Shown: positions 1 through 12,266 of the stretch, piece by piece | Numbering within the stretch: position 1 is the stretch's first letter | Layout of the letters: every line of letters begins with the position of its first letter | NCBI GenBank assembly: GCA_026874595.1 | Contig: CM049308.1 | Span: 95,402,624 to 95,466,623, forward strand | Origin: Sipunculus nudus | Taxonomy: Eukaryota; Annelida; Sipuncula; Golfingiida; Sipunculidae | DNA: 64,000 nt | Direction: 5' to 3' | Program-made: the position numbers and the translations under genes | Notes under the pieces: generated by a model | What the model was told of the DNA's origin: nothing | The model's input: the letters and a program-made list of their open reading frames with translations, nothing else | Databases searched by the model: none

Positions 1-1233
1 AAATTCAGATCTAATTTTGGGTAAACAATTGAATCTTGATTAAATAAATTTATATTCCTGAAAAAAAGTCTCTAGGTTCAGCAATTCTCATGTTAGGTGA
101 GTAAATATATTTCCTGATTTTTTAAAAAATTGCATTATGTTTTGGCCCATAACTTCAAAATAATACCCAATACTGACCTAATTTTTGGTAAGTTCATAGA
201 AATGTATGAAAGGATGTGAATACTATATACGATCAAAAACAGATCAGTGGTTTTGATATTAGGCAGCCTTGAAGTGTAACAATGGCTTTTTTCATGGAAA
301 ATGGAGTATTTTTCCTTAATATCTCGAAGGAACGAAGTCCTAATGACCCAATTTTCGGTATGGTAGGAGATTTTGGGGACATCTAAAATTATGCCAACAG
401 CCTGGGGATCATAGAGATGTCCACTGAATGACCTACAGTCATCGAAGTGGACTGCTTGACAATGTAAGGGAATACAACAAGAGCCTCCAAAAAAATTCAA
501 TAACTAGCCTAATTTTGCAGCTTTTATTTTCAAATTTCAGATTTGAATAGATTAAATCCTTATGTATACATGCTGTGAAAATTAAATCCACAGTACTTAC
601 AGGAAAAAAATGTGGCGTGGCCAAAGTTGGGCAAAATTTAAGGTACCAATTTTATATTTTTGCCAATATTTAAAAAAATTTAACAGATTTTGATCTAATT
701 TTTGGTATACAATTAAATTTTGATTAATTAAAGTTGTATTACTGGAAAAAAGTCCCTACCTTCAACACTTTTGGTCTTAAGTGACCAAATATCTTCCTGA
801 TTTTTTTACAAAGTCCATTATGTTTGGGCCCATAACTTTTTTAAATTATATAATACTGACTTAATATCTGGCATGTACATAGGAACTATATAGAGAAATA
901 TTTATGGTTAATATTAAGAAAACCAGATGAGTGGTTTTGACATTAGGCAGTCCTGAAGTGTGAAAATAGATTTCTAATAAAAAATTGAGGTTTTTCCTTA
1001 ATATCTCGAAGGAACAAAGTCCTATTGACCCAATTTTCGGCATGGTAGGAGATTCTGGGGACATCTAACTGTATGCCGAATTTCAGATTCGTAGGTCCAA
1101 CGGTGTTGAAACGTGCGAGTCTTACGGACGGACATCCAGACGGACAGACGGACGGACAGACAGACAGACGGACGGACGACGGACAATGGATCACGACTAT
1201 AGCTCAGATGACTTATAGTCAGCTGAGCTAAAA
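1..1233 (-). mobile_element. T^T-class (Helentron-like) element, one end only
   Basis: The right terminus is seen: a (GACGGACG)n-type run at about 1126-1180, then GACTATAGCTCAGATG and AGTCAGCTGAGCTAAAA ending at 1233. The same terminus recurs at 14650, 28276, 45200 and 52237. The body consists of two diverged modules of about 600 bp (roughly 1-480 and 620-1230), each with the phrase 'gcattatgttt(g)ggcccataact'; the same modules recur near 14100-14640, 27000-28270, 43380-45200 and 51600-52237. The other terminus lies left of the window. Short minus-strand reading frames here are by-products of the repeat and are not genes. The call of Helentron-like rests on the better-bounded copies at 25688-28276 and 60051-63852. 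Confidence 0.7.
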
Positions 1234-2105
1234 ATGGTGGTGCCACCTGCAACCATGTTTGCACAGTGTCCATCTGTTCGTCTGCCTTGGGTTAAAATCA
1301 CTCATATCTCTGCAGTGACTTGACTAATTCACCTGAAATTCGGCATGCGTATACATGCTGGATAGCTTTTCTGATTTTATGACAGGTGGCGCCACCTACA
1401 ATCACGTTTACGCTGCAGACATCCAAGCTCATATCTCAGGAACCCTTTGACCGATTGGGCCAAAATTTTGCATGTGTATAGATCTCACATAGCTCTTTAT
1501 CATACACAAAACTGGTGGTGCCACCTGCAGCCATTTTTGCACAGCTCCTGTATGTTTGTCTGCCATGGGATAAAATCACTCATATCTCGGCAGTGGTTTG
1601 ACATATCTACCTAAAATTTTGCAGGTTTATACATCCCCGACAGCTCTCTTGATTTTATGACAGGTGGCGCCACCTGCATTCTTGTTTATGCAGCAGACAT
1701 CCTAGCTCATATCTTGGGAATCGTTTGACCAATTGGGCCAAAGTTTTGCATGTGTATAGTTCTCACATAGCTCTTTATCATACGTAAAACTGGTGGCGAC
1801 ACCTGCAACCATTTTTGCTCAGCGTCCATCTGTTTGTCTGCCACGGGCTAAAATCACTCATATACATGTAGTGGTTTGACTTATCTGCCTTAAAGTTTGC
1901 ATATGTATACAACTTGGACGGCTTTCTGGATTTTGTGGTGGGGGGGGGGGGGCAACCTACATACACAATTTGGCTGCAGACATCCATGCTAATATGCAAC
2001 ACTTCACTCTAATTCCCCTTGCCACTCAATCCATGCCTTACTTCACCCATTCCACTCTGATTTAGGCGGATACACGTAGTCGCTTGTCGACTACCCATAT
2101 TCTAG
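1234..2105 (+). mobile_element. Helitron, 3' part (family B)
   Basis: The 3' end is diagnostic: GGCGGATACAC, a perfect 7-bp-stem hairpin (2076-2094), CCATATT, then CTAG at 2102-2105 followed by T. The body holds an array of about 150-bp units alternating GGTGGCGCCACC-like palindromes with 'aaaatcactcatatctc' and 'cattttgcatgtgtatag' phrases. It is the reverse complement of the bounded copy at 60367-61703. The left side stops at the terminus of another element at 1233, so the 5' end is missing here; that element may have inserted into this one. A G-run at 1937-1951 interrupts one unit. Confidence 0.8.
2076..2094 (+). other. Helitron 3' subterminal hairpin
   Basis: GTAGTCG, loop CTTGT, CGACTAC: a perfect 7-bp stem. 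The hairpin ends 11 bases before the CTAG terminus at 2105, the expected position of the rolling-circle termination hairpin of Helitrons. Confidence 0.8.
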
Positions 2106-4197
2106 TTTCTCTTTATGTTCATATCATCATGTTACTGTATAATTACTTTGTATGTTCATATCATCATGTTACTGTATAATTACTCTGTATGTTCATATCA
2201 TCATGTTACTGTATAATTACTTTGTATGTTCATATCATCATGTTACTGTATAATTACTCTGTATGTTCATATCATCATGTTACTGTATAATTACTTTGTA
2301 TGTTCATATCATCATGGTTCTGTATAATTACTCTGTATGTTCATATCATCATGTTACTGTATAATTACTTTGTATGTTCATATCATCATGTTACTGTATA
2401 ATTACTCTTTTGGTTCATATCATCATGTTACTGTATAATTACTCTGTATGTTCATATCATCATGTTACTGTATAATTACTTTGTATGTTCATATCATCAT
2501 GTTACTGTATAATTACTCTGTATGTTCATATCATCATGTTACTGTATAATTACTTTGTATGTTCATATCATCATGGTTCTGTATAATTACTCTGTATGTT
2601 CATATCATCATGGTACTGTATAATTACTCTTTATGTTCATATCATCATGTTACAGTATAATTTCTCTGTATGTTCATATCATCATGTTACTGTATAATTA
2701 CTCTGTATGTTCATATCATCATGGTTCTGTATAATAACTCTGTATGTTCATATAATCATGTCATTGTTTAATTACTCTGTATGTTCATATCATCATGTTA
2801 CTGTATTAATAACTACTTATGTTCATATCATCATGTTATTGTATAATTACTCTGTATGTTCATATCATCATGTTACTGTATAATTACTCTTTATGTTCAT
2901 GTCATAATGTTACTGTATAATTACTCTGTATGTTCATATCATCATGGTTCTGTATAATAACTCTGTATGTTCATATCATCATGGTACTCTATAATTACTC
3001 TGTATGTTCATATCATCATGTTACTGTATTAATAACTACTTATGTTAATATCATCATGTTATTGTATAATTACTCTGTATGTTCATATCATCATGTTACT
3101 GTATAATTACTCTTTATGTTCATGTCATAATGTTACTGTATAATTACTCTGTATGTTCAGATCATCATGTTACTGTATAATTACTCTGTATGTTCATATC
3201 ATCATGTTACCGTATTAATAACTACTTATGTTCATAACATCATGTTATTGTATAATTACTCTGTATGTTCATATCATCATGTTACTGTATAATTACTCTT
3301 TATGTTCATATAATCATGTCATTGTATAATTACTCTGTATGTTCATATCATCATGTCACTGTATAATTACTCTGTATGTTCATATCATCATGTCATTGTA
3401 TAATTACTCTGTATGTTCATATCATCATGTTACTGTATAATTACTCTGTATGTTCATATCATCATGTTACTGTATAATTATTCTGTATGTTCATATCATC
3501 ATGGTTCTGTATAATTACTCTGTATGTTCATATCATCATGTCATTGTATAATTACTCTGTATGTTCATATCATCATGTTACTGTATAATTACCCTGTATG
3601 TTCATATCATCATGGTTCTGTATAATTACTCTGTATGTTCATATCATCATGGTACTGTATAATTACTCTGTATGTTCATATCATCATGTTATTGTATAAT
3701 TACTCTGTATGTTCATATCATCATGTTATTGTATTATTATTCTGTATGTTCATATCATCATGTTATTGTATAATTACGCGGTATGTTCATATCATCATGT
3801 TATTGTATAATTATTCTGTATGTTCATATCATCATGTTATTGTATAATTACTCTGTATGTTCATACCATCATGTCACTGTATAATTACTCTGTATGTTCA
3901 TATCATCATGTTATTGTATAATTACTCTGTATGTTCATATCATCATGTTATTGTATAATTACTCTGTATGTTCATATCATCATGTTATTGTATAATTACT
4001 CTGTATGTTCATATCATCATGTTATTGTATAATTACTCTGTATGTTTATATCATCATGTTATTGTATAATTACTCTGTATGTTCATATTATCATGTTATT
4101 GTATAATTACTCTGTATGTTCATATCATCATGTTATTGTATAATTACACGGTATGTTCATATCATCATGGTACTGTATAATTACTCGGTATGATGAT
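2106..4197. repeat. 37-bp minisatellite array, about 56 copies
   Basis: The unit is 37 bp with the consensus phrases TGTATGTTCATATCATCATG and TTACTGTATAATTACTC. Variants include ATGGTTCTG, ATGTCATTG, ATGTTATTG and a longer 'ctgtattaataactacttatg' unit that recurs around 2800, 3030 and 3215. Units become more uniform (ATTG type) in the right third. The array starts directly after the Helitron 3' end at 2105 and stops 15 bp before the exon at 4213-4293, so in gene sense it begins almost at the splice donor. The 70-residue frame within it is a repeat artefact. Confidence 0.95.
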
Positions 4198-4212
4198 AAT
4201 GATGCTACTTAC

Positions 4213-4293
4213 TCATCACCATGAGTGTGACTGCTCCAATGACCATCACGAAGGCTTGTAACGTGTCCGTGTAGATCACAGCAGCCAAACCAC
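4213..4293 (-). CDS. SLC5A: SLC5-family Na+/solute symporter, exon (fourth visible)
   Basis: Internal coding exon of 81 bp. It is preceded in sense by TTACAG and followed by GTAAGT. It enters with the last two bases of a glycine codon and leaves at phase 1. The peptide reads GGLAAVIYTDTLQAFVMVIG followed by AVTLMVM. From family knowledge, the 'GGLAAVIYTDTLQ' stretch is one of the most conserved segments of SGLT-type SLC5 transporters and opens a transmembrane helix. It joins in frame to the exon at 9731-9941, the shared codon being a GGT glycine. The next exon downstream is not in the window. The donor is followed within 15 bp by the 37-bp minisatellite. The exact substrate cannot be told from this part. 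Confidence 0.93.
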
Positions 4294-5138
4294 CTGTAAG
4301 AACCACAATAATAATAATAAACAAGCTTTCTCTAATCAAACCATTAATGCCTGTAAAGCTATGGTTCATTTCATTATACAGCAAAGGTCAAGATACTGAT
4401 CATGTAATAAAGATAGAAAACCGCCTTTTTTTAACAAAACAGGACTTATATTTTATCCTGTTTGCATGTGTCACACATGTTAAGCAGTTGAAATCAAATA
4501 AGGAACTTATTATATATAAACTGATTATTAATTATAATTAATTTCTTTTAAGTAAGTCTGCTCCTTGACATATGTGTTTAAACTCTGTGTAGCTTTTAAT
4601 TTGCATGTCTTTACTGCTGAGATTCTTGAGGAAGCAACTGAAAGCACTTGTCTCAAAATCAAGGTATATACAACGAGGTGATTAAGTTCCTCCACCTGCC
4701 GCACATCATGGTGATCAAGCTGAGTAATTGGTGGGCTATGACAGGGAAGTTTTAAACACACTCTGTACTACTGGGTCCCACTCAGGGAGAGCTGTGAAAG
4801 AACTGCTTCTTTTTTTTACATGATACTATGGAATGATACTGCTCTGCTTAAACATGTTTAAAAGGAAAGTTTTAAAATTAATTTTTTAAATTAGTTTGAA
4901 ATCAGAATAGTATTTTCAAAGAATATAATGACATTCTTTCTTCCCTTCAGGTAGTAAGTAGTAGAATGATGATTTCAATGAGAGCATAGTGTTTTGGAGA
5001 ATTAGAATTCTGCTTGAATACTCATGTACACACAGCTGATCAAAGAGCAATGTATACTCAAGTATAAACAGAACTTTGGCACATAGCATTGTTCATGTAT
5101 CATCATTTGCACAATATACAGCAGTAAACTAACATATA
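4294..5138 (-). other. Intron stretch between exon and 39-bp array
   Basis: Mostly unique AT-rich sequence. It includes an (AAT)n-like run at about 4307-4320 and a poly-T run near 4808. No splice-bounded coding sequence or recognisable repeat was found. Confidence 0.6.
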
Positions 5139-8100
5139 TTACCATAAGCTTAATACAGAGCAGTGAACACTCATATATTACCATAAGCTTAATAAAGAGC
5201 AGTGAACACTCATATATTACTATAAGCTTAATAAAGAGCAGTGAACACTCATATATTACCATAAGCTTAATACAGTACAGTGAACACTCATATATTACCA
5301 TAAGCTTAATAAAGAGCAGTGAACACTCATATATTACTATAAGCTTAATAAAGAGCACTGAACACTCATATATTACTATAAGCTTAATAAAGAGCAGTGA
5401 ACACTCATATATTACCATAAGCTTAATAAAGAGCAGTGAACACTCATATATTACTATAAGCTTAATACAGTGCAGTGAACACTCATATATTACCATAAGC
5501 TTAATACAGTGCAGTGAACACTCATATATTACCATAAGCTTAATAAAGAGCAGTGAACACTCATATATTACCATAAGCTTAATAAAGAGCAGTGAACACT
5601 CATATATTACCATAAGCTTAATACAGTGCAGTGAACACTCATATATTACCATAAGCTTAATACAGTGCAGTGAACACTCATATATTACCATAAGCTTAAT
5701 ACAGTGCAGTGAACACTCATATATTACCATAAGCTTAATACAGTGCAGTGAACACTCATATATTACCATAAGCTTAATACAGTGCAGTGAACACTCATAT
5801 ATTACCATAAGCTTAATACAGTGCAGTGAAAACTCTCATATATTACCATAAGCTTAATACAGTGCAGTGAACACTCATATATTACTATAAGCTTAATAAA
5901 GAGCAGTGAACACTCATATATTACTATAAGCTTAATAAAGAGCAGTGATCACTCATATATTACCATAAGCTTAATAAAGAGCAGTGAACACTCATATATT
6001 ACCATAAGCTTAATAAAGAGCAGTGAACACTCATATATTACTATAAGCTTAATAAAGAGCAGTGAACACTCATATATTACTATAAGCTTAATAAAGAGCA
6101 GTGATCACTCATATATTACTATAAGCTTAATAAAGAGCAGCGAACTCTCATATATTACCATAAGCTTAATACAGTGCAGTGAACACTCATATATTACCAT
6201 AAGCTTAATACAGTGCAGTGAACACTCATATATTACCATAAGCTTAATACAGTGCAGTGAAAACTCTCATATATTACCATAAGCTTAATACAGTGCAGTG
6301 AACACTCATATATTACCATAAGCTTAATAAAGAGCAGTGAACACTCATATATTACTATAAGCTTAATAAAGAGCAGTGATCACTCATATATTACCATAAG
6401 CTTAATAAAGAGCAGTGAACACTCATATATTACCATAAGCTTAATAAAGAGCAGTGAACACTCATATATTACTACAAGCTTAATAAAGAGCAGTGAACAC
6501 TCATATATTACTATAAGCTTAATAAAGAGCAGTGAACACTCATATATTACTATAAGCTTAATAAAGAGCAGTGAACACTCATATATTACTATAAGCTTAA
6601 TAAAGAGCAGTGAACCCTCATATATTACTATAAGCTTAATAAAGAGCAGTGAACACTCATATATTACCATAAGCTTAATACAGTGCAGTGAACACTCATA
6701 TATTACTATAAGCTTAATACAGTGCAGTGAACACTCATATATTACCATAAGCTTAATACAGTGCAGTGAACACTCATATATTACCATAAGCTTAATAAAG
6801 AGCAGTGAACACTCATATATTACCATAAGCTTAATAAAGAGCAGTGAACACTCATATATTACCATAAGCTTAATACAGTGCAGTGAACACTCATATATTA
6901 CCATAAGCTTAATACAGTGCAGTGAACACTCATATATTACCATAAGCTTAATACAGTGCAGTGAACACTCATATATTACCATAAGCTTAATACAGTGCAG
7001 TGAACACTCATATATTACCATAAGCTTAATACAGTGCAGTGAACACTCATATATTACCATAAGCTTAATACAGTGCAGTGAAAACTCTCATATATTACCA
7101 TAAGCTTAATACAGTGCAGTGAACACTCATATATTACTATAAGCTTAATAAAGAGCAGTGAACACTCATATATTACTATAAGCTTAATAAAGAGCAGTGA
7201 TCACTCATATATTACCATAAGCTTAATAAAGAGCAGTGAACACTCATATATTACCATAAGCTTAATAAAGAGCAGTGAACACTCATATATTACTATAAGC
7301 TTAATAAAGAGCAGTGAACACTCATATATTACTATAAGCTTAATAAAGAGCAGTGATCACTCATATATTACTATAAGCTTAATAAAGAGCAGCGAACTCT
7401 CATATATTACCATAAGCTTAATACAGTGCAGTGAACACTCATATATTACCATAAGCTTAATACAGTGCAGTGAACACTCATATATTACCATAAGCTTAAT
7501 ACAGTGCAGTGAAAACTCTCATATATTACCATAAGCTTAATACAGTGCAGTGAACACTCATATATTACCATAAGCTTAATAAAGAGCAGTGAACACTCAT
7601 ATATTACTATAAGCTTAATAAAGAGCAGTGATCACTCATATATTACCATAAGCTTAATAAAGAGCAGTGAACACTCATATATTACCATAAGCTTAATAAA
7701 GAGCAGTGAACACTCATATATTACTACAAGCTTAATAAAGAGCAGTGAACACTCATATATTACTATAAGCTTAATAAAGAGCAGTGAACACTCATATATT
7801 ACTATAAGCTTAATAAAGAGCAGTGAACACTCATATATTACTATAAGCTTAATAAAGAGCAGTGAACCCTCATATATTACTATAAGCTTAATAAAGAGCA
7901 GTGAACACTCATATATTACCATAAGCTTAATACAGTGCAGTGAACACTCATATATTACCATAAGCTAAATACAGTGCAGTGAACACTCATATATTACTAT
8001 AAGCTTAATAAAGAGCAGTGATCACTCATATATTACCATAAGCTTAATAAAGAGCAGTGAACACTCATATATTACTATAAGCTTAATAAAGAGCAGTGAA

Positions 8101-8868
8101 CACTCATATATTACTATAAGCTTAATAAAGAGCAGTGAACACTCATATATTACCATAAGCTTAATACAGTGCAGTGAACACTCATATATTACCATAAGCT
8201 TAATACAGTGAAGTGAACACTCATATATTACCATAAGCTTAATACAGTGCAGTGAACACTCATATTACCATAAGCTTAATACAGTGCAGTGAACACTCAT
8301 ATATTACCATAAGCTTAATACAGTGCAGTGAACACTCATATATTACCATAAGCTTAATACAGTGCAGTGAAAACTCATATATTACCATAAATTTAATACA
8401 GTGCAGTGAACACTCATATATTACCATAAGCTTAATACAGTGCAGTGAACACTCATATATTACCATAAGCTTAATACAGTGCAGTGAACACTCTCATATA
8501 TTACCATAAGCTTAATACAGTGCAGTGAACACTCATATATTACCATAAGCTTAATAAAGAGCAGTGAACACTCATATATTACTATAAGCTTAATAAAGAG
8601 CAGTGATCACTCATATATTACCATAAGCTTAATAAAGAGCAGTGAACACTCATATATTACTATAAGCTTAATAAAGAGCAGTGAACACTCATATATTACT
8701 ATAAGCTTAATAAAGAGCAGTGAACACTCATATATTACCATAAGCTTAATACAGTGCAGTGAACACTCATATATTACCATAAGCTTAATACAGTGCAGTG
8801 AACACTCATATATTACCATAAGCTTAATACAGTGCAGTGAACACTCATATATTACCATAAGCTTAATA
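5139..8868. repeat. 39-bp minisatellite array, about 95 copies
   Basis: The unit is 39 bp, with phrases AGCTTAATACAGTGCAGTGA and ACACTCATATATTACCATA. Two main alleles of the unit alternate: ACAGTGCAG/ACCATA and AAAGAGCAG/ACTATA. Because 39 is 13 codons, the minus strand stays open for long stretches (5002-5808, 6380-7060, 7632-7961) and would give a 13-residue repeat (MVIYECSLHCIKL). This is an arithmetic effect of unit length. The array lies wholly within an SLC5 intron and abuts the 58-bp array at about 8869. Confidence 0.95.
5829..7942. repeat. 1252-bp higher-order duplication inside the 39-bp array
   Basis: Rare variants repeat at one fixed offset: 'aaaactctc' at 5829 and 7081, and again at 6260 and 7512; 'cgaactctc' at 6141 and 7393; 'tactacaagc' at about 6472 and 7724; 'gaaccctc' at about 6612 and 7864. 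Every pair is 1252 bp apart, equal to 32 units including two 41-bp units. Similarity breaks down beyond about 6690/7942. This indicates one recent block duplication. Confidence 0.9.
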
Positions 8869-9690
8869 CAGCTTAAGCCTGGTTCATGGCTACACATAAT
8901 GAACACTGTGTCATAAATGTTCCATGGCAAACGAGCCTGGGAGATGGCTACACATAATGAACACAGTGTCATAAATGTTCAATAGCACATGAGCCTGGTT
9001 CATGGCTACACATAATGAACACAGTGTCATTAACGTTCCATGGCACATGAGCCTGGTTCATGGCTACACACAATGAACACAGTGTCATAAATGTTTTTAT
9101 GGCACATGAGCCTGGGACATGGCTACATATAATGAACACAGTGTCATTAACGTTCCATGGCACATGAGCCTGGTTCATGGCTACACATAATGAACACAGT
9201 GTCATAAATGTTCCATGGCACATGAGCCTGGGAGATGGCTACACATAATGAACACAGTGTCATAAATGTACTATGGAACATGAGCCTGTGAGATGGCTAC
9301 ACATAATGAACACAGTGTCATTAACGTTCCATGGCACATGAGCCTGGGAGATGGCTAAACATAATGAACCAAGTGTCATAAATATTCCATGGCACATGAG
9401 CCTGGGAGATGGCTACACATAATGAACACAGTGTCATAAACATTCCATGGCACATGAGCCTGGGAGATGGCTACACATAATGAACACAGTGTCATAAATG
9501 TTTTATGGCACATGAGCCTGGGAGATGGCTATACATAATGAACCCAGTGTCATAAATGTTCCATGGCACATGAGCCTCGGAGACAGCTACAAATAATGAA
9601 TACAGTGTCATTAACGTTCCATGGCACATGAGCCTGGGAGATGGCTACAAATAATGAATGCAATGTCATGAAAGTTCTGTGTCGTATGAG
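8869..9690. repeat. 58-bp minisatellite array, about 14 copies
   Basis: The unit has phrases CATGAGCCTGGGAGATGGCT, ACACATAATGAACACAGTGT and CATAAATGTTCCATGGCA. It joins the 39-bp array without a gap (…cttaatacagcttaagcctgg…) and ends about 40 bp from the donor of the exon at 9731-9941. Frames at 8607-9223 are artefacts of it. Confidence 0.93.
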
Positions 9691-9730
9691 CAGTAAAACT
9701 ACCTTTCTGTTACCTAAAGTTAGTGATTAC

Positions 9731-9941
9731 CTGTGACAGTACAAAATGCTGTCGCTGCCAGGAGTAGTATCACAGACACGTATAAGTTCCAGTTTAATGC
9801 CTGCTGGATGAACAATGCTCCAGAGTACAGGTTAACAGAGACTTTAGTGAATATGTAGAGTAACAGAGATAACCCTGCCAGGTAGATACGGATGCGGCTG
9901 CCACCAAATCGTTTCTTCATAAATTCTGGCAAGGTACAGAC
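9731..9941 (-). CDS. SLC5A: SLC5-family Na+/solute symporter, exon (third visible)
   Basis: Internal exon of 211 bp. The acceptor is TTTTCAG and the donor GTAATC; it starts in phase 0 and ends in phase 1. The peptide opens [20 protein letters not shown], then two hydrophobic segments, [20 protein letters not shown] and, after [31 protein letters not shown]. The pattern P-E-(F/Y)-x-x-K-R-F-G-G followed by [10 protein letters not shown] and SGA-FI is characteristic of SGLT-type SLC5 symporters, which couple solute uptake to the sodium gradient at the plasma membrane. Only 453 bp separate it from the upstream exon. No stop or frameshift is present, so the gene looks functional here. Confidence 0.96.
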
Positions 9942-10394
9942 CTGAAAACAGAAAAAATATACATCATATACAATAGAAATGTCTAAAATTACAAAATAAA
10001 TATGAATTTAATGAACAAATTAATTTATACACGATGATTGTATTATCTCATTGTAGAAAACATTTAATTAATGCAAAAATATTACCAAGCATTTTATATG
10101 TGGAATAACATTATTATCAGTATAAGATGTTTGGAAAAAGTGCCTTAAAACTTTATTTAAAGTTGGTGGATTCAGACTAATTAATATCAATGTTTATTGA
10201 AAGGTATGGCAATAAAACATGTAAACATAAATGTTCCTTAACATTTTTAGGTATGCTGATTTATAGAACAGTGAATGGCAGATTACAACACATGGCTCAA
10301 ACCCCCTCACGCAGGCACTTCCTCTACAAGATGTTATGTTTATGAGAAGAGACCTTGTGTTTCTGAGCTTCACACGTAAATAATGAGGTCTTAC
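9942..10394 (-). other. 453-bp SLC5 intron
   Basis: Short intron with a GTAAGA donor and TTTTCAG acceptor. It contains AT-rich unique sequence and no recognisable repeat, in contrast to the gene's other introns. Confidence 0.85.
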
Positions 10395-10454
10395 CCTGCT
10401 GGCAATGTACACAGGCAGAAATATCCATCCCAGCACTTGGAGTAAAATACAGGC
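10395..10454 (-). CDS. SLC5A: SLC5-family Na+/solute symporter, exon (second visible)
   Basis: Internal exon of 60 bp (20 codons, phase 0 at both ends), acceptor TTACAG and donor GTAAGA. The peptide is ACILLQVLGWIFLPVYIASR, a single membrane helix. From family knowledge, SGLT proteins have (A)LVLVVVLGWLFVPIY at this point, directly after the FEWN motif and directly before the PEYLRKRFGG motif. The exons on either side carry exactly those neighbours (FELN and [10 protein letters not shown]), which fixes its identity despite the short length. The intron before it in gene order is 36.4 kb. Confidence 0.93.
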
Positions 10455-10560
10455 CTGTAACAACAAGAAAAAATTATTAGCTTTACAAACCCTGACACTA
10501 GTAATGCAAGTATATACGTGTTGTTAAATGGAACAAACCTTCAGCTTGAAACTATATATG

Positions 10561-12190
10561 TCATGTCATGTTTGTCCGTGAACACAAGGTCACTGTATCT
10601 ACACCATGTCATGTGTGTCCGTGAACACAAGGTCAATGTATCCAGACCATGTCATGTGTGTCCATGAACACAAGGCTACTGTATCTACACCATGTCATGT
10701 ATGTCCATCAACATAAGGTCACTGTTTCTACACCATGTCATGTATGTCCATGAACACAAGGTCACTGTATCTACACCATGTCATGTATGTCCATGAACAC
10801 AAGGTCACTGTATCTACACCATGTCATGTATGTCAATTAACACAAGGTCACTGTTTCTACACCATGTCATGTATGTCCATGAACACAAGGTCACTGTATC
10901 TACACCATGTCATGTATGTCCATGAACACAAGGTCACTGTATCTACACCATGTCATGTGTGTCCGTGAACACAAGGTCAATGTATCCAGACCATGTCATG
11001 TGTGTCCATGAACACAAGGCTACTGTATCTACACCATGTCATGTATGTCCATCAACACAAGGTCACTGTTTCTACACCATGTCATGTATGTCCATGAACA
11101 CAAGGTCACTGTATCTACACCATGTCATGTATGTCCATGAACACAAGGTCACTGTATCTACACCATGTCACGTGTGTCCATGAACACAAGGTCAATGTAT
11201 CCAGACCATGTCATGTGTGTCCATGAACAAAAGGTCACTGTATCTTCACCATGTCATGTATGTCCATGAACACAAGGTCACTGTATCTACACCATGTCAC
11301 GTGTGTCCATGAACACAAGGTCACTGTATCCAGACCATGTCATGTATGTCCATGAACACAAGGTCACTGTATCTACACCATGTCATGTATGTCCATGAAC
11401 ACAAGGTCACTGTATCCAGACCATGTCATGTATGTCCATGAACACAAGGTCACTTTATCTACACCATGTCGTGTATGTCAATGAACACAAGGTCATTGTA
11501 TCCAGACCATGTCATGTATGTCCATGAACACAAGGTCACTGTATCCAGACCATGTCATGTTTTTCCATTAACACAAGGTCACTGTATCTACACCATGTCA
11601 TGTATGTCCATGAACACAAGGTCACTGTATCAACACCATGTCATGTATGTCCATGAACACAAGGTCACTGTATCTGCACCATGTCATGTGTGTCAATGAA
11701 CACAAGGTCACTGTATCCAGACCATGTCATGTGTGTCCATGAACACAAGGTCACTGTATCTACACCATGTCATGTGTGTCCATGGACACAAGGTCACTGT
11801 ATCTACACCATGTCATGTGTGTCCTTAAACCCAAGGTCACTGTATCTGCACCATGTCATGTATGTCCATGAACACAAGGTCACTGTATCTACACCATGTC
11901 ATGTGTGTCCTTAAATACAAGGTCACTGTATCTACACCAACTAATGTGTCCATAAATACGCAATGTCACCGTATCCACACCATATCATGGGTGTTCCTGA
12001 ACACAAGTCACACTATCTACACCAGGTCATGTGTATCCTTGAACAGAAGGTCAATGTATCTACACCATGTCATGTGTGTCCCTGAAAACTCATGACCTTG
12101 TTATGTTTTCTAGAAAACTCATGACATTGTATCTATATATATAATCTCATGTGTGTCCCTGAAAACTCATGACCTTGTATCTTAACCTTG
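10561..12190. repeat. 43-bp minisatellite array, about 35 copies with decayed right edge
   Basis: The unit has phrases TGTCCATGAACACAAGGTCA and CTGTATCTACACCATGTCAT. Variants (TCCGTG, CCAGACC, GGCTACTG) occur in blocks: the run starting near 10612 recurs near 10956, 344 bp (eight units) away. The right edge, from about 11930, decays into 'ccctgaaaactcatgacc' variants. The array starts about 107 bp from the 10395-10454 exon on its acceptor side. The 77-residue plus-strand frames are artefacts. Confidence 0.93.
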
Positions 12191-12266
12191 TCACGTCATT
12201 TTTTTTCCAACTTGTCACAGAAATATGTTGCATCATTGTAGCTTATCCCTTGGTAATTCTGAAACA

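Noticed and set aside
2106-4197. CRISPR-like array
   Set aside because: Units are contiguous without unique spacers and the context is an intron-rich eukaryotic gene.
5002-5808. 268-residue minus-strand frame of MVIYECSLHCIKL repeats as a secreted or membrane repeat protein
   Set aside because: It is the 39-bp minisatellite read in the one frame that a 13-codon unit leaves open. No splice, promoter or non-repeat coding part, and it lies in an intron.
10735-11914. Series of 77-residue plus-strand frames (MSCMSMNTRSLY…)
   Set aside because: Same cause: the 43-bp unit cycles through all three frames, so each frame closes after a fixed number of units.
12260-12266. Left part of the Jockey/CR1-like LINE on the far side of the 12267-14650 element
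   Set aside because: The left flank (12190-12266) gave no coding resemblance to the LINE, so LINE interruption is not shown there.
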